Shown: positions 32,995-45,002, counted from the first letter of the stretch. The stretch: DNA of 64,000 nucleotides from Adiantum capillus-veneris (GCA_014529385.2 CM043952.1:156068057-156132056); one strand, 5' to 3'. Program-made: numbers and translations. Notes: generated by a model from the letters alone, not told the origin.

Positions 32995-35608
32995 CGATGG
33001 CCTATGCTAGTGTAATTGTGGCATAATCGAATGTGTTCCCTCACTAATTTCACTTGTGTGTTTATGTTTTTGTGGATTTTGGATGTGTGTGCATGAAGCA
33101 ATGTGTTCATAATTCCCTAATGTGTCGCCGTATCTTGCCAATTGTGTATTTACACACTCTAATTTCACACTAACCCCTTGCTAATTTCACTAATTTTTAC
33201 TAACTTAGTAATTTTCTATGAAGGATTGGAGCATTCGACCATTCAATTGATCTTCAATGGAAAGGTAATCAAGGTGGTATTCTCAACCTCCCTAGAATCT
33301 AAGGATGTGTAGAATTTTGTAGAGATCCCACCATGATGATGCAATGTAATGCTATACTATGTTGATGCAATGTAATGTGATGCTATGTTGGATGGAAAAT
33401 TTTTTGATTGTTCGTTTTCATGCCGTCGTGATGCCAAAAATTTTAAGATTTGGTGGCGCATGAATTTGACAAGTTTCAATTGCTAACTGGTGATTGTATA
33501 TTGCTAATTGGGTGTCTAATTGGTTAATTTCATGCTTGGATGGTCAATTGCAAGAGTGTGCGCACTAAAATCAAGTGTGTGTGCATTCTAATTGAGTGTG
33601 TGTGTGCACTATTTTGCCCATGTTTGTGCACCTAAAAATCAATGTGTGCTTAATGGTTTTTCAATTATGATGATTGATTGTGTTGTACTCATGTCCAACT
33701 AATGATTTGTGAAGTCACATTGCAAATTCGACAGATTTAACCCTTTTGTGTGCGCACCTAAAGATTGGTAAAAACTGCCAATTTTATTAGTGTGTGTGCC
33801 TAAGAAGTGTTAAATTTTCATGATGGATTCGAATTTCAATTGCAAATTGGATGTGTGTAATGATTAATTGCTGCATTTTTGTGCTCAAAACAGGGATTTA
33901 CACACTTTAATTGCGTCGAATTTTGACCTAATTTTGACGATAATTTTGCCGATTTAATTGCTTAGTCTTGGTTTTTTTGGTGAAATTGTTTGGCAATTAA
34001 ATTGATGTGATTTGTGTGCTTTTATTTGGCTGCACTAGTCCCCAATGTGTGAAGAATTTGTAGAATTTTTTTGGGTATTTTTTGGTAAATTTTGAAATTT
34101 TTTGGCAAATTTTTGCATTAATTTTTTGTTAATTCCATAAAAAATTGATGTTTTACGATCTTTACGAGCTTATTTAAATGTGTATTTTCGGCATGGTTTT
34201 GAGCTCATTGGGCCTTCATTTGCCAAATTTTGAGCATTTTTCTATTTCCGAGGACCGGGTTGACGATTTTGTCAAACTTGGCATTTTTGGTAAAATTTTC
34301 TAATTTTGGTGTGCTTTTCCGTGTCAAAACTGTTTTTTTGTAAATGACCATGATTTTCTAAGATTCTTAGAATTTTTTGGATTTTTCTGATAATTTTGGG
34401 ATTTTTTGGAGTTTCGGCTAATTTTCGGCCTATTTTTGGCATTTCTGGACGTTTGGATTTTTTTAATTTTTTTTTTTTAAAAGAAGCCGGGTTCGAGTTG
34501 ATTCCATGCCTTGCGGCACATAAACTTCCGGTGCCGTCTGAAACCTGTACCATGCTCCCATCTCTCTCAGCGTGTCCCGCACGAGGCACTGCCAGCCCGA
34601 GAAGCCTTCTCATTTACTGACCTGCCGCGCATGCTCGTTCCCGCCAAGTCCCGCAATCAGCACAGTCCCCGCCTATTAGCTAGAGCACCAAGCCACCAAT
34701 GCCGCTGCTGACGCCTTCGCCTTCCCCGCATGTGCGCTGGTCAAACTCTCCAGGTAAGTACAGGTAAAGAATTTTTTATTTTATTTTTTGTTTAGCTTAG
34801 TTTATTTCTGTAAATTTAAAAAAAAGGATTAAAATTTAAAAAAAGGAATGAAAAAATCACAAAAAATAAAAACTTCTTAGGAAAAATCATACAAAATATC
34901 AAAAATTCACAAGTAAATCACAAAAAAATCAAAAACACTCACAGACAAATTATTAAAATTGTAAAAACTTCATAAATTCATCAAAAATAATTCATTAAAA
35001 AATACAAAATATTTCTTTAAAAAATTAAAAGAAAATTCAAAAACTGACCAGAAAAACACAATAAATCACAAAAAAATTTAAAATTCAAGAATTTTTTTGA
35101 AAAAACCCCAAAAATTTCACAAATTCACAAAAAAATCTTAAAAAATCAAAACCTTCTCAAAAAAGCATAAAAAATAATAAAATTACTAAAAAAAGTAGAA
35201 AATTTAAAATTTCACAAATAATTAGAAAAAATAAAAAGGAAGTTGTAGAAAGTGCTAGAAACAGCCAGAGAACGAGGTCGAAAAGGCAAAAACAACAGCG
35301 AGAAAAATAGCAACACTTGAGAGTGTATCGCACACCAAACAAATCACAAAAAAATTTAAAAGAGCCGTAAACCGAGCAAACACCGCGCAAAATGAAGCAA
35401 AAAAACACTCAAAAAAAGCGAGAAATTGACCAACTCAGATCCATTTGAGGGGCAGATAAAATTCAAAAATTGGCAAGTGCAAGCAATTGCATTGCAATTG
35501 AGCTTCTACAAACAGGCACAACTCACATGTTATTGTAGATTAAGCTAGTATGAGCAGGAGAAATTCTGCTAATCGATACTAAAATCTGCTAAGAGATAGT
35601 TTTTTCAG
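32995..35608 (+). other. Leader of element E with GC-rich exon-like block and probable intron
   Basis: 33000-34480 is T/G-rich and noncoding, with recurring TGTGTGTGC phrases. 34485-34753 is a GC-richer block ending CTCTCCAG, followed by GTAAGT at 34754, a consensus donor. 34760-35450 is extremely A-rich. A pyrimidine tract TTTTTTCAG ends at 35608, 11 bases before the gag ATG at 35620. An intron 34754-35608 (855 bp) is inferred. Confidence 0.5.
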
Positions 35609-35619
35609 AGCTAGTCAAA

Positions 35620-37620
35620 ATGGAGTCAAATCGAGCCAAGAGTTCAAGTACAACAAAGCAAGCCAGTAGCAGTGGTAACACAGGTACAACTGCAACAGAC
35701 CAAATTTTGCAGTTATATGGCTACAATGGGGATAAATTTTTGTACATAGATTCAGAAGGTCATAGATATCTTATGAGTAGCAAAAGTAGCACAGGAGCCA
35801 AGATCCTATTGATTAGGGTAAAGCCAGATTCAGAGAACTCCTAGATGTTCATAGACTTCAGTGGAGCCAGGTATTGCAAGCTCAAAGATGAAGTGTAGAT
35901 AGAAGTTCAGAAAGTCAACACAAGTGTTTACCCAGAAATTTGCACAAGCCAGCAAAACATATAGTTGGTGCATATGCAATCAGGGTCATTGTACATGGAT
36001 TACAATGGTTAGATCGATAGTCGAGAACCAAAATTGCAAGATCCAACAGATCAGCCAATTGAAGCAAGTCTAATTGGGGAACCAAGCCAAAGATGGTACA
36101 AAGGTCTAGATGGAGCAATCGACAACTTGATGCTTAGTGTTCTGAAAGAAGATGCCGACAACTTGGCAAGCATAGAAGCAAAAACTTCTCAGTTAAATCT
36201 TCACATGACAGATCCAATTGAAGTTCCATCAGTCATGGCATATTGCTCAGATTGTGGACGAAAAGGTGGACATTTTTATGAAGATTGTCCAAGAAATCCT
36301 GACAATAAGGACACATCAACTGCCAATCAAGATTCAAAGAAAATTGGAAATGCGAATCTCGATGTAAGTGCATCTAACTTGTCACTTTTAATGCAATCAG
36401 ATGATTTTGCATTACCGTTAGAAGCACTAGTAAAAGCACTGCAAGTTCAAAGTCAGCATAAAGATACACAGGCACCTGAAAGGCTTAAAATTGATTCTTT
36501 GAATAACAAGTTCCTGCGTGAATTTGGTCAAGATGCCCAGATGTCGTCAAATGTTGAAAAGACTGTTAGATTTGAAAATGATTTTACATCCACTACCAAA
36601 AGTGTGCAATCATTCACGAGTCTAAGGGACACATCAAACAGAATGATGTTAGCTTTGTATGGTACATGTAATTCATATGCACACTATGCATACCAAAAAG
36701 GAAAACTGTACAAAAAGGATCAACCAGTGTTTGAATAGCCCAGATACCAGATCATAGAAGTGCGTCCAGTGATAGATAAAAAAGGATGGTTCATTTGAGA
36801 GGAAAGAATCTATTATAGCCCATCCTCTCTAGAGTTGAAGGATATTACCCGAGTGGACCCACAAATCTGTTCAGAGCTAAACTCTTCTCCATCAAAAATC
36901 AAGCTTCGATGTTGTGACCAAACGAGCATATACTTTGACTAAAATAGTCTTAAATATAGATGAGAGTCTAGCATCTATGATGCCTTGGGTCCTAAAATCA
37001 CAAAAGTTCATATCATAGGAGAACCATGGGATAAACAATATCAAGGCAAAGATAATGCTATCTACAGCTTGACTTGGGGAATAATTTGTCATGTTTCACG
37101 GAGATACATAGGAAACTATGTAGAAGGTTTACAGATGCCAATTGTCAACAGTGCTACCCAAAGTGTACCTTCATAGTCCCAGAAGGTGAGACTAAACCAG
37201 AGCCAAAAAAATTTGAACTATTACAATGAAGCATGCTATAGTGATCACCCTAAGAAGGGGGAGCTGTAAATCCATCAAGTTCAGCTTATGTACCAGGAAA
37301 TACTACACCGGTTAGAAGCCCTAGAGCTTCTAGCCAACAGACTCCTTCAAGGCAGAAACCATCAAAAGATCATATGGTTGTTGGAATTTTCCAATTGACC
37401 CAGGTTCCATCAGATTCTACAGAGAAATGCCTCTATGAAGATCATCAAGGACAAAAGTTTCAGCTGATCTCCAGAAATCAAAGTCAAAAACCGACAAATC
37501 CAATAGTGTTCAAACAGCTACATGTGATCAATCTCACATATGCATATTAAGATGCACATGGTAAAAAATATCAACAAGTACCCTCAGAAGACGTGCTTAA
37601 AGTAAGCCAGATCTTTGGAA
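35620..37620 (+). pseudogene. Gag region of element E with Y-x-D-x-x-G modules
   Basis: From ATG 35620 the frame reads MESNRAKSSSTTKQASSSG and continues through several stops (first near 35842). It contains recurring short modules YIDSEGHRY, FIDFSGARY, YMDYNG, YEDHQGQKF and a final D-A-H-G-K-K-Y, spaced irregularly. A zinc knuckle CSDCGRKGGHFYEDC lies at about 36247-36291, with five residues between the second Cys and His in place of the usual four. The canonical retrotransposon gag fold is not evident in this copy. It lies between the leader acceptor and the retropepsin. Broken by stops and frameshifts. Confidence 0.55.
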
Positions 37621-37624
37621 GGAC

Positions 37625-38110
37625 GTGGGAAAGATCTTAAAGAAGATGGGTATTCAGGTTCCTATCTCTGAATCGGTTCCTACTATTGACAAAGAGAAGG
37701 TTAAACAAAGTTCCAAGCCAGTGCCTTTGAACAAAGTTGGAGAGTACTGTGAGGGAGAAGACGGAAACATGACCCTACCTATCGATATTGCAGAGGATAG
37801 CAGCTTAGCTATCCTAGATAGTGGAGCTGGTGTAGCCATTGCCACAAAGGACATATGGGTAAAGCCTGGGGAAATCCGGCTTTGAGAAAAATGCGCATGA
37901 AATTGCAGTTGGCTGACGAATACATAGAGATACCCATTGGTCTTCTTTAAAGAGTTGTATTCACCTCGTGTGGAGGTGAGTACGAGCATACGTTTTCCAT
38001 AGTATATTTTGGAAAGAGTCTGAATTACAAAATCATTCTTGGACAACCGTTCATGCGGCATCTCAAAATGATTCAAGATTGGGGCTTCAACTACATCTAC
38101 TTAAGGAATC
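37625..38110 (+). pseudogene. Retropepsin domain of element E
   Basis: PVPLNKVGEYCEGEDGN, then LAILDSGAGVAIATKDIW with the catalytic D-S-G, then (after a frame change) MRMKLQLADEYIEIPIGLL, GEYEHTFSIVYFGKSLNYK and ILGQPFMRHLKMIQDWGF. The D-S-G plus ILGxPF layout is that of plant gypsy aspartic proteases. The same order is found at 56150-56500 and 63480-63880 on the minus strand. Internal stops make it non-functional. Confidence 0.7.
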
Positions 38111-38890
38111 AAGAAGCTATCACAAGGATAAATCTAGCTGATCACACATATCAAGATGTGGCAAGAACTCCAGTTGAAGACTTTGAGTCAGCAACCACAA
38201 AAGCAAAATCCTCAATACCATCTTAGATTAGTTCTCACAAAGAAATATGGATGTGCGGAGCAGAACAGGGCTCAGACAAGGATTCTAAAGATAAGGAATT
38301 GGAAAAAAAGTATTACATCCTAGAGTCATTTCCTGAAACTGAGTTAGAGTCCCATGGATGGAGAGACATCCTCTCAACCTTGGAAGTGTGCGTAATGACA
38401 TACATCCTACAAACTTTTGTGATGATGAGGGATATGACTTATGTCATTTCCAGATGATTAGAGTCATCCATGACACTAATACCCCAGAAAGTGAAGAGTG
38501 CATCGAGCCTCTAGAAATGGTAGAATCTAATGAGGATGCAAAATGGGAAGTCATACAAGTGGTTATAGAATGTTCACCATACATTCTAGGTTCAATAGAG
38601 ACTATAGTCACCACAAAGATTAGCTCAACGATCGAACCTGACAAGGAGAAGCTAATGTTACATCTTCATCTGTTCACCAAGAAGCACATTTTTTTGTATT
38701 GTAGAACCAGGTATATTACCTGCACAACCTAGTCCAACAACAGTAGAGAAAAATCCACCGAAGGACTTATTTGCAATCTCACAAGCAGGCATGGAACCAA
38801 CAATGAATCAAGAGAAAGAATAGCTAACACAACCACATGATGTAGCAGAGGTTGCAAAAGTTGCAATGGTACTACGGTTGAGCACCACCC
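38111..38890 (+). pseudogene. Protease-to-RT linker remnant (element E)
   Basis: Contains EIWMCGAEQG, LESFPETELESHGWRDILST and, in another frame, NFCDDEGYDL, matching the minus-strand segment 55677-56057 of element B (EIWMCRASHCG, EPFPEDALEPLEWEHILATL, KFCDKDGYDM). A conserved but unnamed linker; reverse transcriptase motifs do not follow. Confidence 0.55.
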
Positions 38891-39222
38891 ACATGTTGTA
38901 TCATTCCTCATTCTCTCATCTACCTAATGTGGTGGTAGCACTCTCATGTATCGTGGCTTGTCCACTTTTGCTTCAAAGTCGCACCATTGGTTTGCTCGTG
39001 GCTCTAAAGGTTTTTACGGTGGTCTAAAGATTTGGTTCATGCTCAATGTGACCATTTTTGCAATCACCTCTACACATTTGTGTGACTCCTTTCAGTCTCG
39101 TCCAGGTTCTTTGAACTTGATGCATTTGTCAACTCTGTGATGGGATTATCTTGGCCATATCGGTAACAGTTGTCAACCAAATATATGGCATCATGAATGC
39201 ATTTGTTTAACGTGGAGATTTA

Positions 39223-39747
39223 TTAACATAGCGGATTGGCACAATCTCTTACAGATTCATTGTCTTCTTGTTTGAAGTCATAGACCAATGTACTTATGCT
39301 ATGCTTAATCCCTGTCTTTGTAAAGGCTCCTACAAAGTCCTTTTCCAAAGCATCAAAATCTTTGAAAGCACGCAGATCTAAAGTTTGAAACCAGGATAGA
39401 AATTTCCCTTCCAAAGTCAATCAAAACACTTCAACCAATATGTGAAGATCAAATACTTCTTCAGCTCTAGCCACTTGTTTACATGAAGCCAAGTGATCAA
39501 ACAGATTCCCCGAACCATTAAACTCCTTGACCCATTTCTTAAAATTTGATGGTCTTGTTTTGTTGCACGATGGGTCTCTTGATGATCTATCAAGCCTAAC
39601 CCCCGTAGATACTTCCGGCTTGTGATATGCTGATGATGGTAGTGGTCTTGTTGGCACTCTACTTGTCGGATGACCACTCATGGCATACGTGTTCACTGAA
39701 CCAACAATGGGAATGCTTGGCTCTTCTTGTCCTTCCTTGAAAGACAC
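39223..39747 (-). pseudogene. Gag domain of element C1
   Basis: Minus strand: NFKKWVKEFNGSGNLFDHLA, then, after a stop or frameshift, LTLEGKFLSWFQTLDLRAFK and FVGAFTKTGIKHSISTLVYD with KQEDNESVRDC. The L-E-G-x-x-x-x-W-F and F-x-x-F-x-x-T-G spacing matches the retrotransposon gag family (PF03732 type). The 38890-39222 continuation is too decayed to read. Confidence 0.65.
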
Positions 39748-39783
39748 TCTTCTAGTCTTGACTTCTGAAGTGCTTGCTTCATC

Positions 39784-40518
39784 TCAAGTGACATACCTTC
39801 CCCAGTAGGTGAAGTCCCTTAGTTCAACTTCTAACAAGAGATTCCATTCGTGACCATATTTGTCCATGAAGATCACAGATGTATGGTGGCTTGCAAGCTC
39901 TTGGACAAAAATGTATAGCACTTTTTCATCAGACAAGTTGTAGCTCAATGGATTCTTTTTTACGTAAAAGTATGTTGTATCTGAGTCTTCCCTCTTGTAC
40001 AAGGCTCTTGTGTTGTCATCTATGGGAACTCTTTGAGTCCACACGGAGTTTATCAGCCTAAGGTTTGGTTGAATTGGCATGCATGGTACTTCATCCACGT
40101 AGTGCAATTCTTGTGGCACTATACCTCCCAGTGCATCCACTACATCAGGGTTATCTATGAATAGATAAGACACTCCATCTCTACCCATGTAGCGATCGCC
40201 TTGGTAGTTCACCCATGGTGCTGAATCAAGATTAGAATGATGATCCTCGATCTTGATCACAAAGCGATTCATAAAATCCATATAGATCTTAGCACCATAT
40301 ATGTTATCCATGCAATAGGTGATTCTAACATTATAGTCTAACCCAAAGCCGTGAGACCTTGAGGCCGACTCGATCTCGTAGGCTACGTCCAGGACTTGTT
40401 CACTCCCGTGAGATTGTGACCTCATTTTGCTCTCTTTTGATGCTCCGATGGGAATTCCCAATCCATGGTAAGCTCTTGCACTGAGGTGCATGGGTCCCTT
40501 CTTCATAACCCATTTCAA
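39784..40518 (-). CDS. N-terminal gag-extension ORF of element C1
   Basis: 245 codons open without a stop. Contains YCMDNIYGAKIYMDFMNRF, WVNYQGDRYMGRDGVSYLFI and SVIFMDKYGHEWNLLLEVEL, again showing the F/Y-x-D-x-x-G-x-x-aromatic pattern found in elements E and B. It precedes the gag domain in the same orientation. No enzyme or known domain recognised. Confidence 0.5.
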   Translation of the reverse strand: MKWVMKKGPMHLSARAYHGLGIPIGASKESKMRSQSHGSEQVLDVAYEIESASRSHGFGLDYNVRITYCMDNIYGAKIYMDFMNRFVIKIEDHHSNLDSAPWVNYQGDRYMGRDGVSYLFIDNPDVVDALGGIVPQELHYVDEVPCMPIQPNLRLINSVWTQRVPIDDNTRALYKREDSDTTYFYVKKNPLSYNLSDEKVLYIFVQELASHHTSVIFMDKYGHEWNLLLEVELRDFTYWGRYVT

Positions 40519-42407
40519 AGGTATTTAAACAATATTGGATGAAAAAATAGCGTACTTTTTTTGGGTAAAATTGCTAGATTTTTTATCAGTGTCCCATAGT
40601 GAGTTCAGTATGCAAAAAAAAAAAATGACCGAGATTGCAATGTTGGGTATCAAAATACTCACACAATGCGAAACTGGCACTCGACAAATTTGGCGCTAAT
40701 TTTTGAAAAATTCTTTAGACTCTTTTAAATAAATAAATAAATAAATAAAAATATATATATATATATATATAATAACCCCTTACCACAGGCTCAAGGGTCT
40801 TCTCTTTGTACTTCTAATCTCACAAGGGTGCTTAACCTAGAGGGTAGTATGCAACCAACCACTCAAAAGCCAAAAATCTCCACTTTCAAGTCAAAGGATG
40901 AGATTTGCGATTTTCATGGCTGATGAAATTTTTTTTTTGTGATGACCTTTTGCTTGATATCTTGAACTCAAAAATTTATTTTTTTCAATTTTGAAAGCAT
41001 ATGGGAGCATTTCAAAGTGGATAGAACAATCCTACCATCTCAGATCTACAAAATCACTTTCCTAGCTCTAGATGATGAAATTCGCGAAAGGTCACTTTTG
41101 CTTCAATTGGCATTATCTTGAGCTCAAAAAATGATTTTTAAAATGCTAAAAGCATATGGGATCATTCTAGAGAAAGTCTAACAACCCTGGCATGTCAAAT
41201 CTGTGAAACTAGTTTCCTATCTCTAGATGATGAAATTCACAAATTTCATACTTTTTGAGATGTGCTGGTTCTGAGTTGCCAGTCCTCTAGCCCTCAGTGT
41301 GTGTAGAGTAATCCCTTCTTTCCCAAATTTGCAAAAAGCTCTTAAAATGGTCCATAATTGAAGAAAAGCATGAAATTTGTTTGCTTTTTATACCTTTCCT
41401 CTCATTACAAGTGCTAAAATTTGAATTTTCCAAATTGGACTTTTGATGGAAGCATTTCAAAGTGCATGGAACAAGTGTACCATCTCAGACTTCTCACAGC
41501 TACTTTCAGTCTCTAGATGATCAAGTTTGCAAATTTCATCCACTGCAGATTTTTTGCAAATTGCTAAAACTGACCTTATGGCTGTGTTGTGATGTGCATC
41601 AACACTGCTTGTGCACAAGGGTTCCTTGATTGGACTCAAAAACATGCAAAATTTAGCACAATCTAGCTCTTTTCAGAGCTGGAATCAATATAATGATTCA
41701 AGCATGATGCGAACAGAATCCAAATGGCCTCAAATGTGGTTGGCATACAAGACAAGGTGCATGCAACAACCCTATCAAGTCAGATCTGAAAAATTGTATG
41801 TGCAAGTCAGAGATGATGAAATACACGAATTTCATCCACTTTATGAAAAGCTTCATTTTTGGAAGCTGATGATTTCTGAGGTCTATATGATGTCTATACA
41901 TTGCCCCTATCAAGTCAAAATTGAAAATGGATCACAACAAGTCATCCAAAAGCACAATCTACTAAAATTGCGAGAAACGCGCTATCTTTGTCTATTTTTG
42001 TGCAAATGATGCCCAAATGCCTGTTCGGTGGGTTTCCTACTTACCCTACTACTAATAAACATGAAACAATACTAATCTATGAAAAATGATGCAAAAATAA
42101 TTGAAAAATCAACAAAAATGCTAAAATGCACTAAAAATACCTAAAGTCTAAGAGTATTGCTACGAGTCGCATGATTGAGGACAATATGGTCATAGCCAAC
42201 CATATAAACTCTCAACCTACACTTCCTAACCTATATGAAAGCCCTTGGTAGGTCCCCGCCCCCTAGCTACTCTTGAGAGCCTTGGAATCTCCGTTCCAAC
42301 CTCTCAACTAACACTAGCTAAAAGCTAAAAATGTAAAGTAAGTGATTCTAGCCTATCAACAAATACAGCAAGTGCTCAAGGTGGATTCTCTACTTTAGGG
42401 ACATCGT
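40519..42407 (-). other. Leader of element C1 with recurring imperfect palindromes
   Basis: No conserved gene. A TAAA/AT microsatellite lies at 40727-40772. The phrase CTCTAGATGATGAAATTC and its complement-like partner AATTTCATC recur, centred near 40907, 41084, 41239, 41529 and 41825. The best copies are GATGAAATT-CACA-AATTTCAT and GATGAAAT-ACACGA-ATTTCATC. Surrounding phrases such as AAAGCATATGGGA also repeat, so the region is a diverged tandem array. Confidence 0.55.
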
Positions 42408-42424
42408 CCCCGACAGTGACACCA
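42408..42424 (-). promoter_or_regulatory. Primer-binding site of element C1 (tRNA-Asp type)
   Basis: On the minus strand TGGTGTCACTGTCGGGGA directly follows the LTR end CCCTTAACA. It is a mutated version of TGGCGCCGTTGCCGGGGA. Confidence 0.7.
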
Positions 42425-42425
42425 A

Positions 42426-43454
42426 TGTTAAGGGCTTGCCATGACGGACATAAAAAATACAGCTTTTCGGCACTAACAACTCTTATCAATGTTGGGGAAG
42501 CGACCCGACTAGTGCATGGAGGCTACATGGACGTGTCAAGCACCACGGAATCAACACCTACAACTAAAGATGAGGGACATGCACCACATGTAATAATCAC
42601 AAACACAAAAGACATGCAAGCCACATAGACCATAACCTTATCCTATGCTCTAATGAATGGACAAAAGAGTATTTGAAGCAGTAGGTTTCTTCCCTACACT
42701 AAGCATACATCTAGGAACACTATAAGACACTGAAAACACAGTTCTGAGGCTGGAGGAAATTTGCGAGTTTCATCGTGGCCATGCACAAAACTAAAAATCA
42801 AATCTACTAGACTCAAGAGTATGCTCAATCAGTCCCAACCCATGTTTAAACTACTAAGAAAGACTGCAAATAAGCACTCAAACACTCGATTTAGACACAT
42901 TCAACAAGAGGCACCAATCATGAACTTCATAGTTTTTTCAACAGTAAAAGCATGATTCAAGCACATAGAAACAAAGGAAATGACAATGCTAAATCTTATA
43001 GTACATCAATGGAGTGATTGCATACAATGTGCCCGTGCAGGGAGCGCCACAAGACACACTCTCTTCTCTTTGTTGTGAGCTCTTGCTGTGTGAGTTGAGA
43101 AGACTAAAAATTGGGTCTCTTACAAATTAGCTTATATACTAAGGGCTCTTAGGTTATGGGTTTAAATCCTATTACAAGATGGAATCCCATAGCCCCATCC
43201 TTATCATAAAAAGACTAATTTCACATGTTACACTGGGTGGTAAAGTCTTTAAGATTAAAAATTGGAATCCGCATCAATGTGGGTTCCCGCTTCAGTTCCC
43301 GTATTTGTTCCTGTATTCACATCTACTTCAATTGAGCTTTGTCTCTTTCATGCCGCATCCACTTACAAATAGTGGGTAAGCCTTTAGCTTTAAAAAATAG
43401 TTCTTGTAGCTTCCTGCAAGTAGCTTATCCTAAAAGTGGTTGCATCCCCCAACA
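42426..43454 (-). repeat. 5' LTR of element C1 (about 1.03 kb)
   Basis: Minus strand start TGTTGGGGGATGCAACC at 43454 and end CTTAACA at 42426. A TATATAAG box is at 43131-43138 on the minus strand. The adjacent 5 bp on the outer side are GTCGC; the partner duplication is not found because the 3' end of C1 is missing. Confidence 0.65.
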
Positions 43455-43862
43455 GTCGCTTTAGGACTATGCTCGGAGTACATGATATGGAGTTGAGCTT
43501 GAGGGGGAGTGCTGAGATGTCAAGCTCAATGTGAGCTAACACTGATTATGTGCCTACATCACTTCATTGTCAAGTCTGGTAGCCAACACCGACATATCTT
43601 TTGCCAGAGATTCTACAGCTGGACTACGCCGACTAGTCTTACTCACCCTACTCATTCTAGCGTGTTCACATTATGGACCGCTTGTATATACTCTAGTGTG
43701 TGAGCCTTTTATGTTATCTCTTTTGTAGACCTTTTTTGTGAAGAACAAGAAGAAGATCATGTTTCTAGCTTCTCATCTTGTGTACTCTATTCTAGGGTTT
43801 TGTGTGTGTGCAAGAGCTCAAGCTCTCCTCTCCCCTATATCTTTTCATTTTGCCCCACAACA
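43455..43862 (+). mobile_element. Copia-type element D: polypurine tract and 3' LTR
   Basis: GAGGGGGAG (43501-43509) followed by TGCTGAGATGTCAAGC ... CCCCACAACA (43510-43862, 353 bp), the typical 3' end of a plant copia element. Only about 50 bp of internal sequence remains before C1 interrupts. The 5 bp after the LTR are GGCAT. Confidence 0.65.
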
Positions 43863-44022
43863 GGCATGATCATACTTATGGGAATGATGTCATAACCGTA
43901 GGGATCACATAACTTAGTTTGTTTTGGTAATGCAAGAAAGTTTTGCTAGTCCATGGATCCAATCCCAAAGGCTAATTGGTGCTCAGGAAATGGCAATGGA
44001 ACATAAGCCTCATCCGTTACAC
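43863..44022 (-). pseudogene. Element C linker fragment, left of B
   Basis: The minus strand reads YVPLPFPEHQLAFGIGSMD, stop, then KLCDPYGYDIIPISMI, matching the linker at 55677-56057 (YIPEPFPEDALEP, KFCDKDGYDMLPYYMV). Joined across B through the TACAC duplication it continues the element C remnant at 63229-64000. B therefore inserted into an older related element. Confidence 0.6.
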
Positions 44023-44950
44023 TATTGGACGGATACGCCGCGACGGACGTCAGCACAGCAAGAACTCACCTAACAAGATTTGTCAGCTAAGGACGAAGCT
44101 CGACCCGCAGGCGCGTGGAAGCAAGCATAGGGTGTCAACCTACACTCGACCTACTCCCAACTAATTCCTACAGAGGTCTCTACCCAATGTCTAAGTCACA
44201 GCTTTCAAGAGTGCATAAGAGGAAACTTCCTACAACACTTTCTAGAGCCGAACACCCGTCAAACGATCCTGAAGCACCACAGAACTTGAAGGAGACCCTG
44301 CTAACATCAATAGGTCGCTCTCCCTAAGGTCTATGAACCAAAACCCCAACCCAAAACACACGGTGCAAAATCACGTAGGATGTCTGGCTGAAATTTGCAG
44401 GTCTTTGTTTTCAAAATCTAAAGTACCTAATTTGTAGCTCTACTCAATGTGAACACGTGGATATGCTACACTATAAAATCGGACAACGTATGCTCACTGA
44501 ATCACCAGATGAATCTCGTAGATGGAGCTCGCAAAACCGCATCGTACGCGCGCAATATAGGTATCGGCGCGTAGCTCTCGTCAGGGGCAACACGCTGCAC
44601 TTCTTCGCACTCGATTCTGACCACCGATGCGCACACAGCATCAAGATGAAGCTCACACTCTCTCTCGTACACAGTACACTCACTCACAGACTTCAAACTT
44701 TTTAAAAATGACAAAAGGTTTTTCTTTAAGGTCAAAAAGTGGCATAGATACCTTACAATTCTCAAACCCTAAAGTTCCAAATCAACCATCTACTCAATCT
44801 AAATATCAAAACTGGGATACAATCTGGAAACTTTTGTAAGCCCTAATATTTACAAGGTTAAATGTCGAGTTTTCTCAATTAATGAATAATTACAAAAAAT
44901 GATAATCTGCCGAGTAGTCAGTTTCCGTAGGGTGTGTCCAGCTTCTAACA
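44023..44950 (-). repeat. 3' LTR of element B (928 bp)
   Basis: Minus strand TGTTAGAAGCTGG at 44950 to the end at 44023, where the expected AACA reads AATA, a point change. It contains the palindrome half-site CACGTAGGATGTCT at 44372-44385 (plus strand). Confidence 0.9.
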
Positions 44951-44964
44951 CTCCCTCCTTCCTC
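44951..44964 (-). promoter_or_regulatory. Polypurine tract of element B
   Basis: Minus strand GAGGAAGGAGGGAG directly precedes the 3' LTR, matching the position of the element A tract. Confidence 0.8.
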
Positions 44965-45002
44965 GCTCATGTCGTCCCCGACATGGCTGTTGAGCTGCTT
45001 CT

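Larger units (their letters stand above)
32100..38890 (+). mobile_element. Gypsy element E, 5' half
   Basis: 5' LTR, tRNA-Asp-type primer-binding site, long leader with a probable intron, gag with zinc knuckle, retropepsin and downstream linker, all on + and related to the gag-protease region of elements B and C. It ends abruptly near 38890, where minus-strand element C1 begins. No reverse transcriptase or 3' LTR is present. Confidence 0.75.
38891..43454 (-). mobile_element. Gypsy element C1, 5' half, minus strand
   Basis: 5' LTR (42426-43454), tRNA-Asp-type primer-binding site, repeat-bearing leader and a decayed gag. It is inserted about 50 bp upstream of the polypurine tract of copia D. 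No protease, RT, integrase or 3' LTR remains. Confidence 0.7.
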
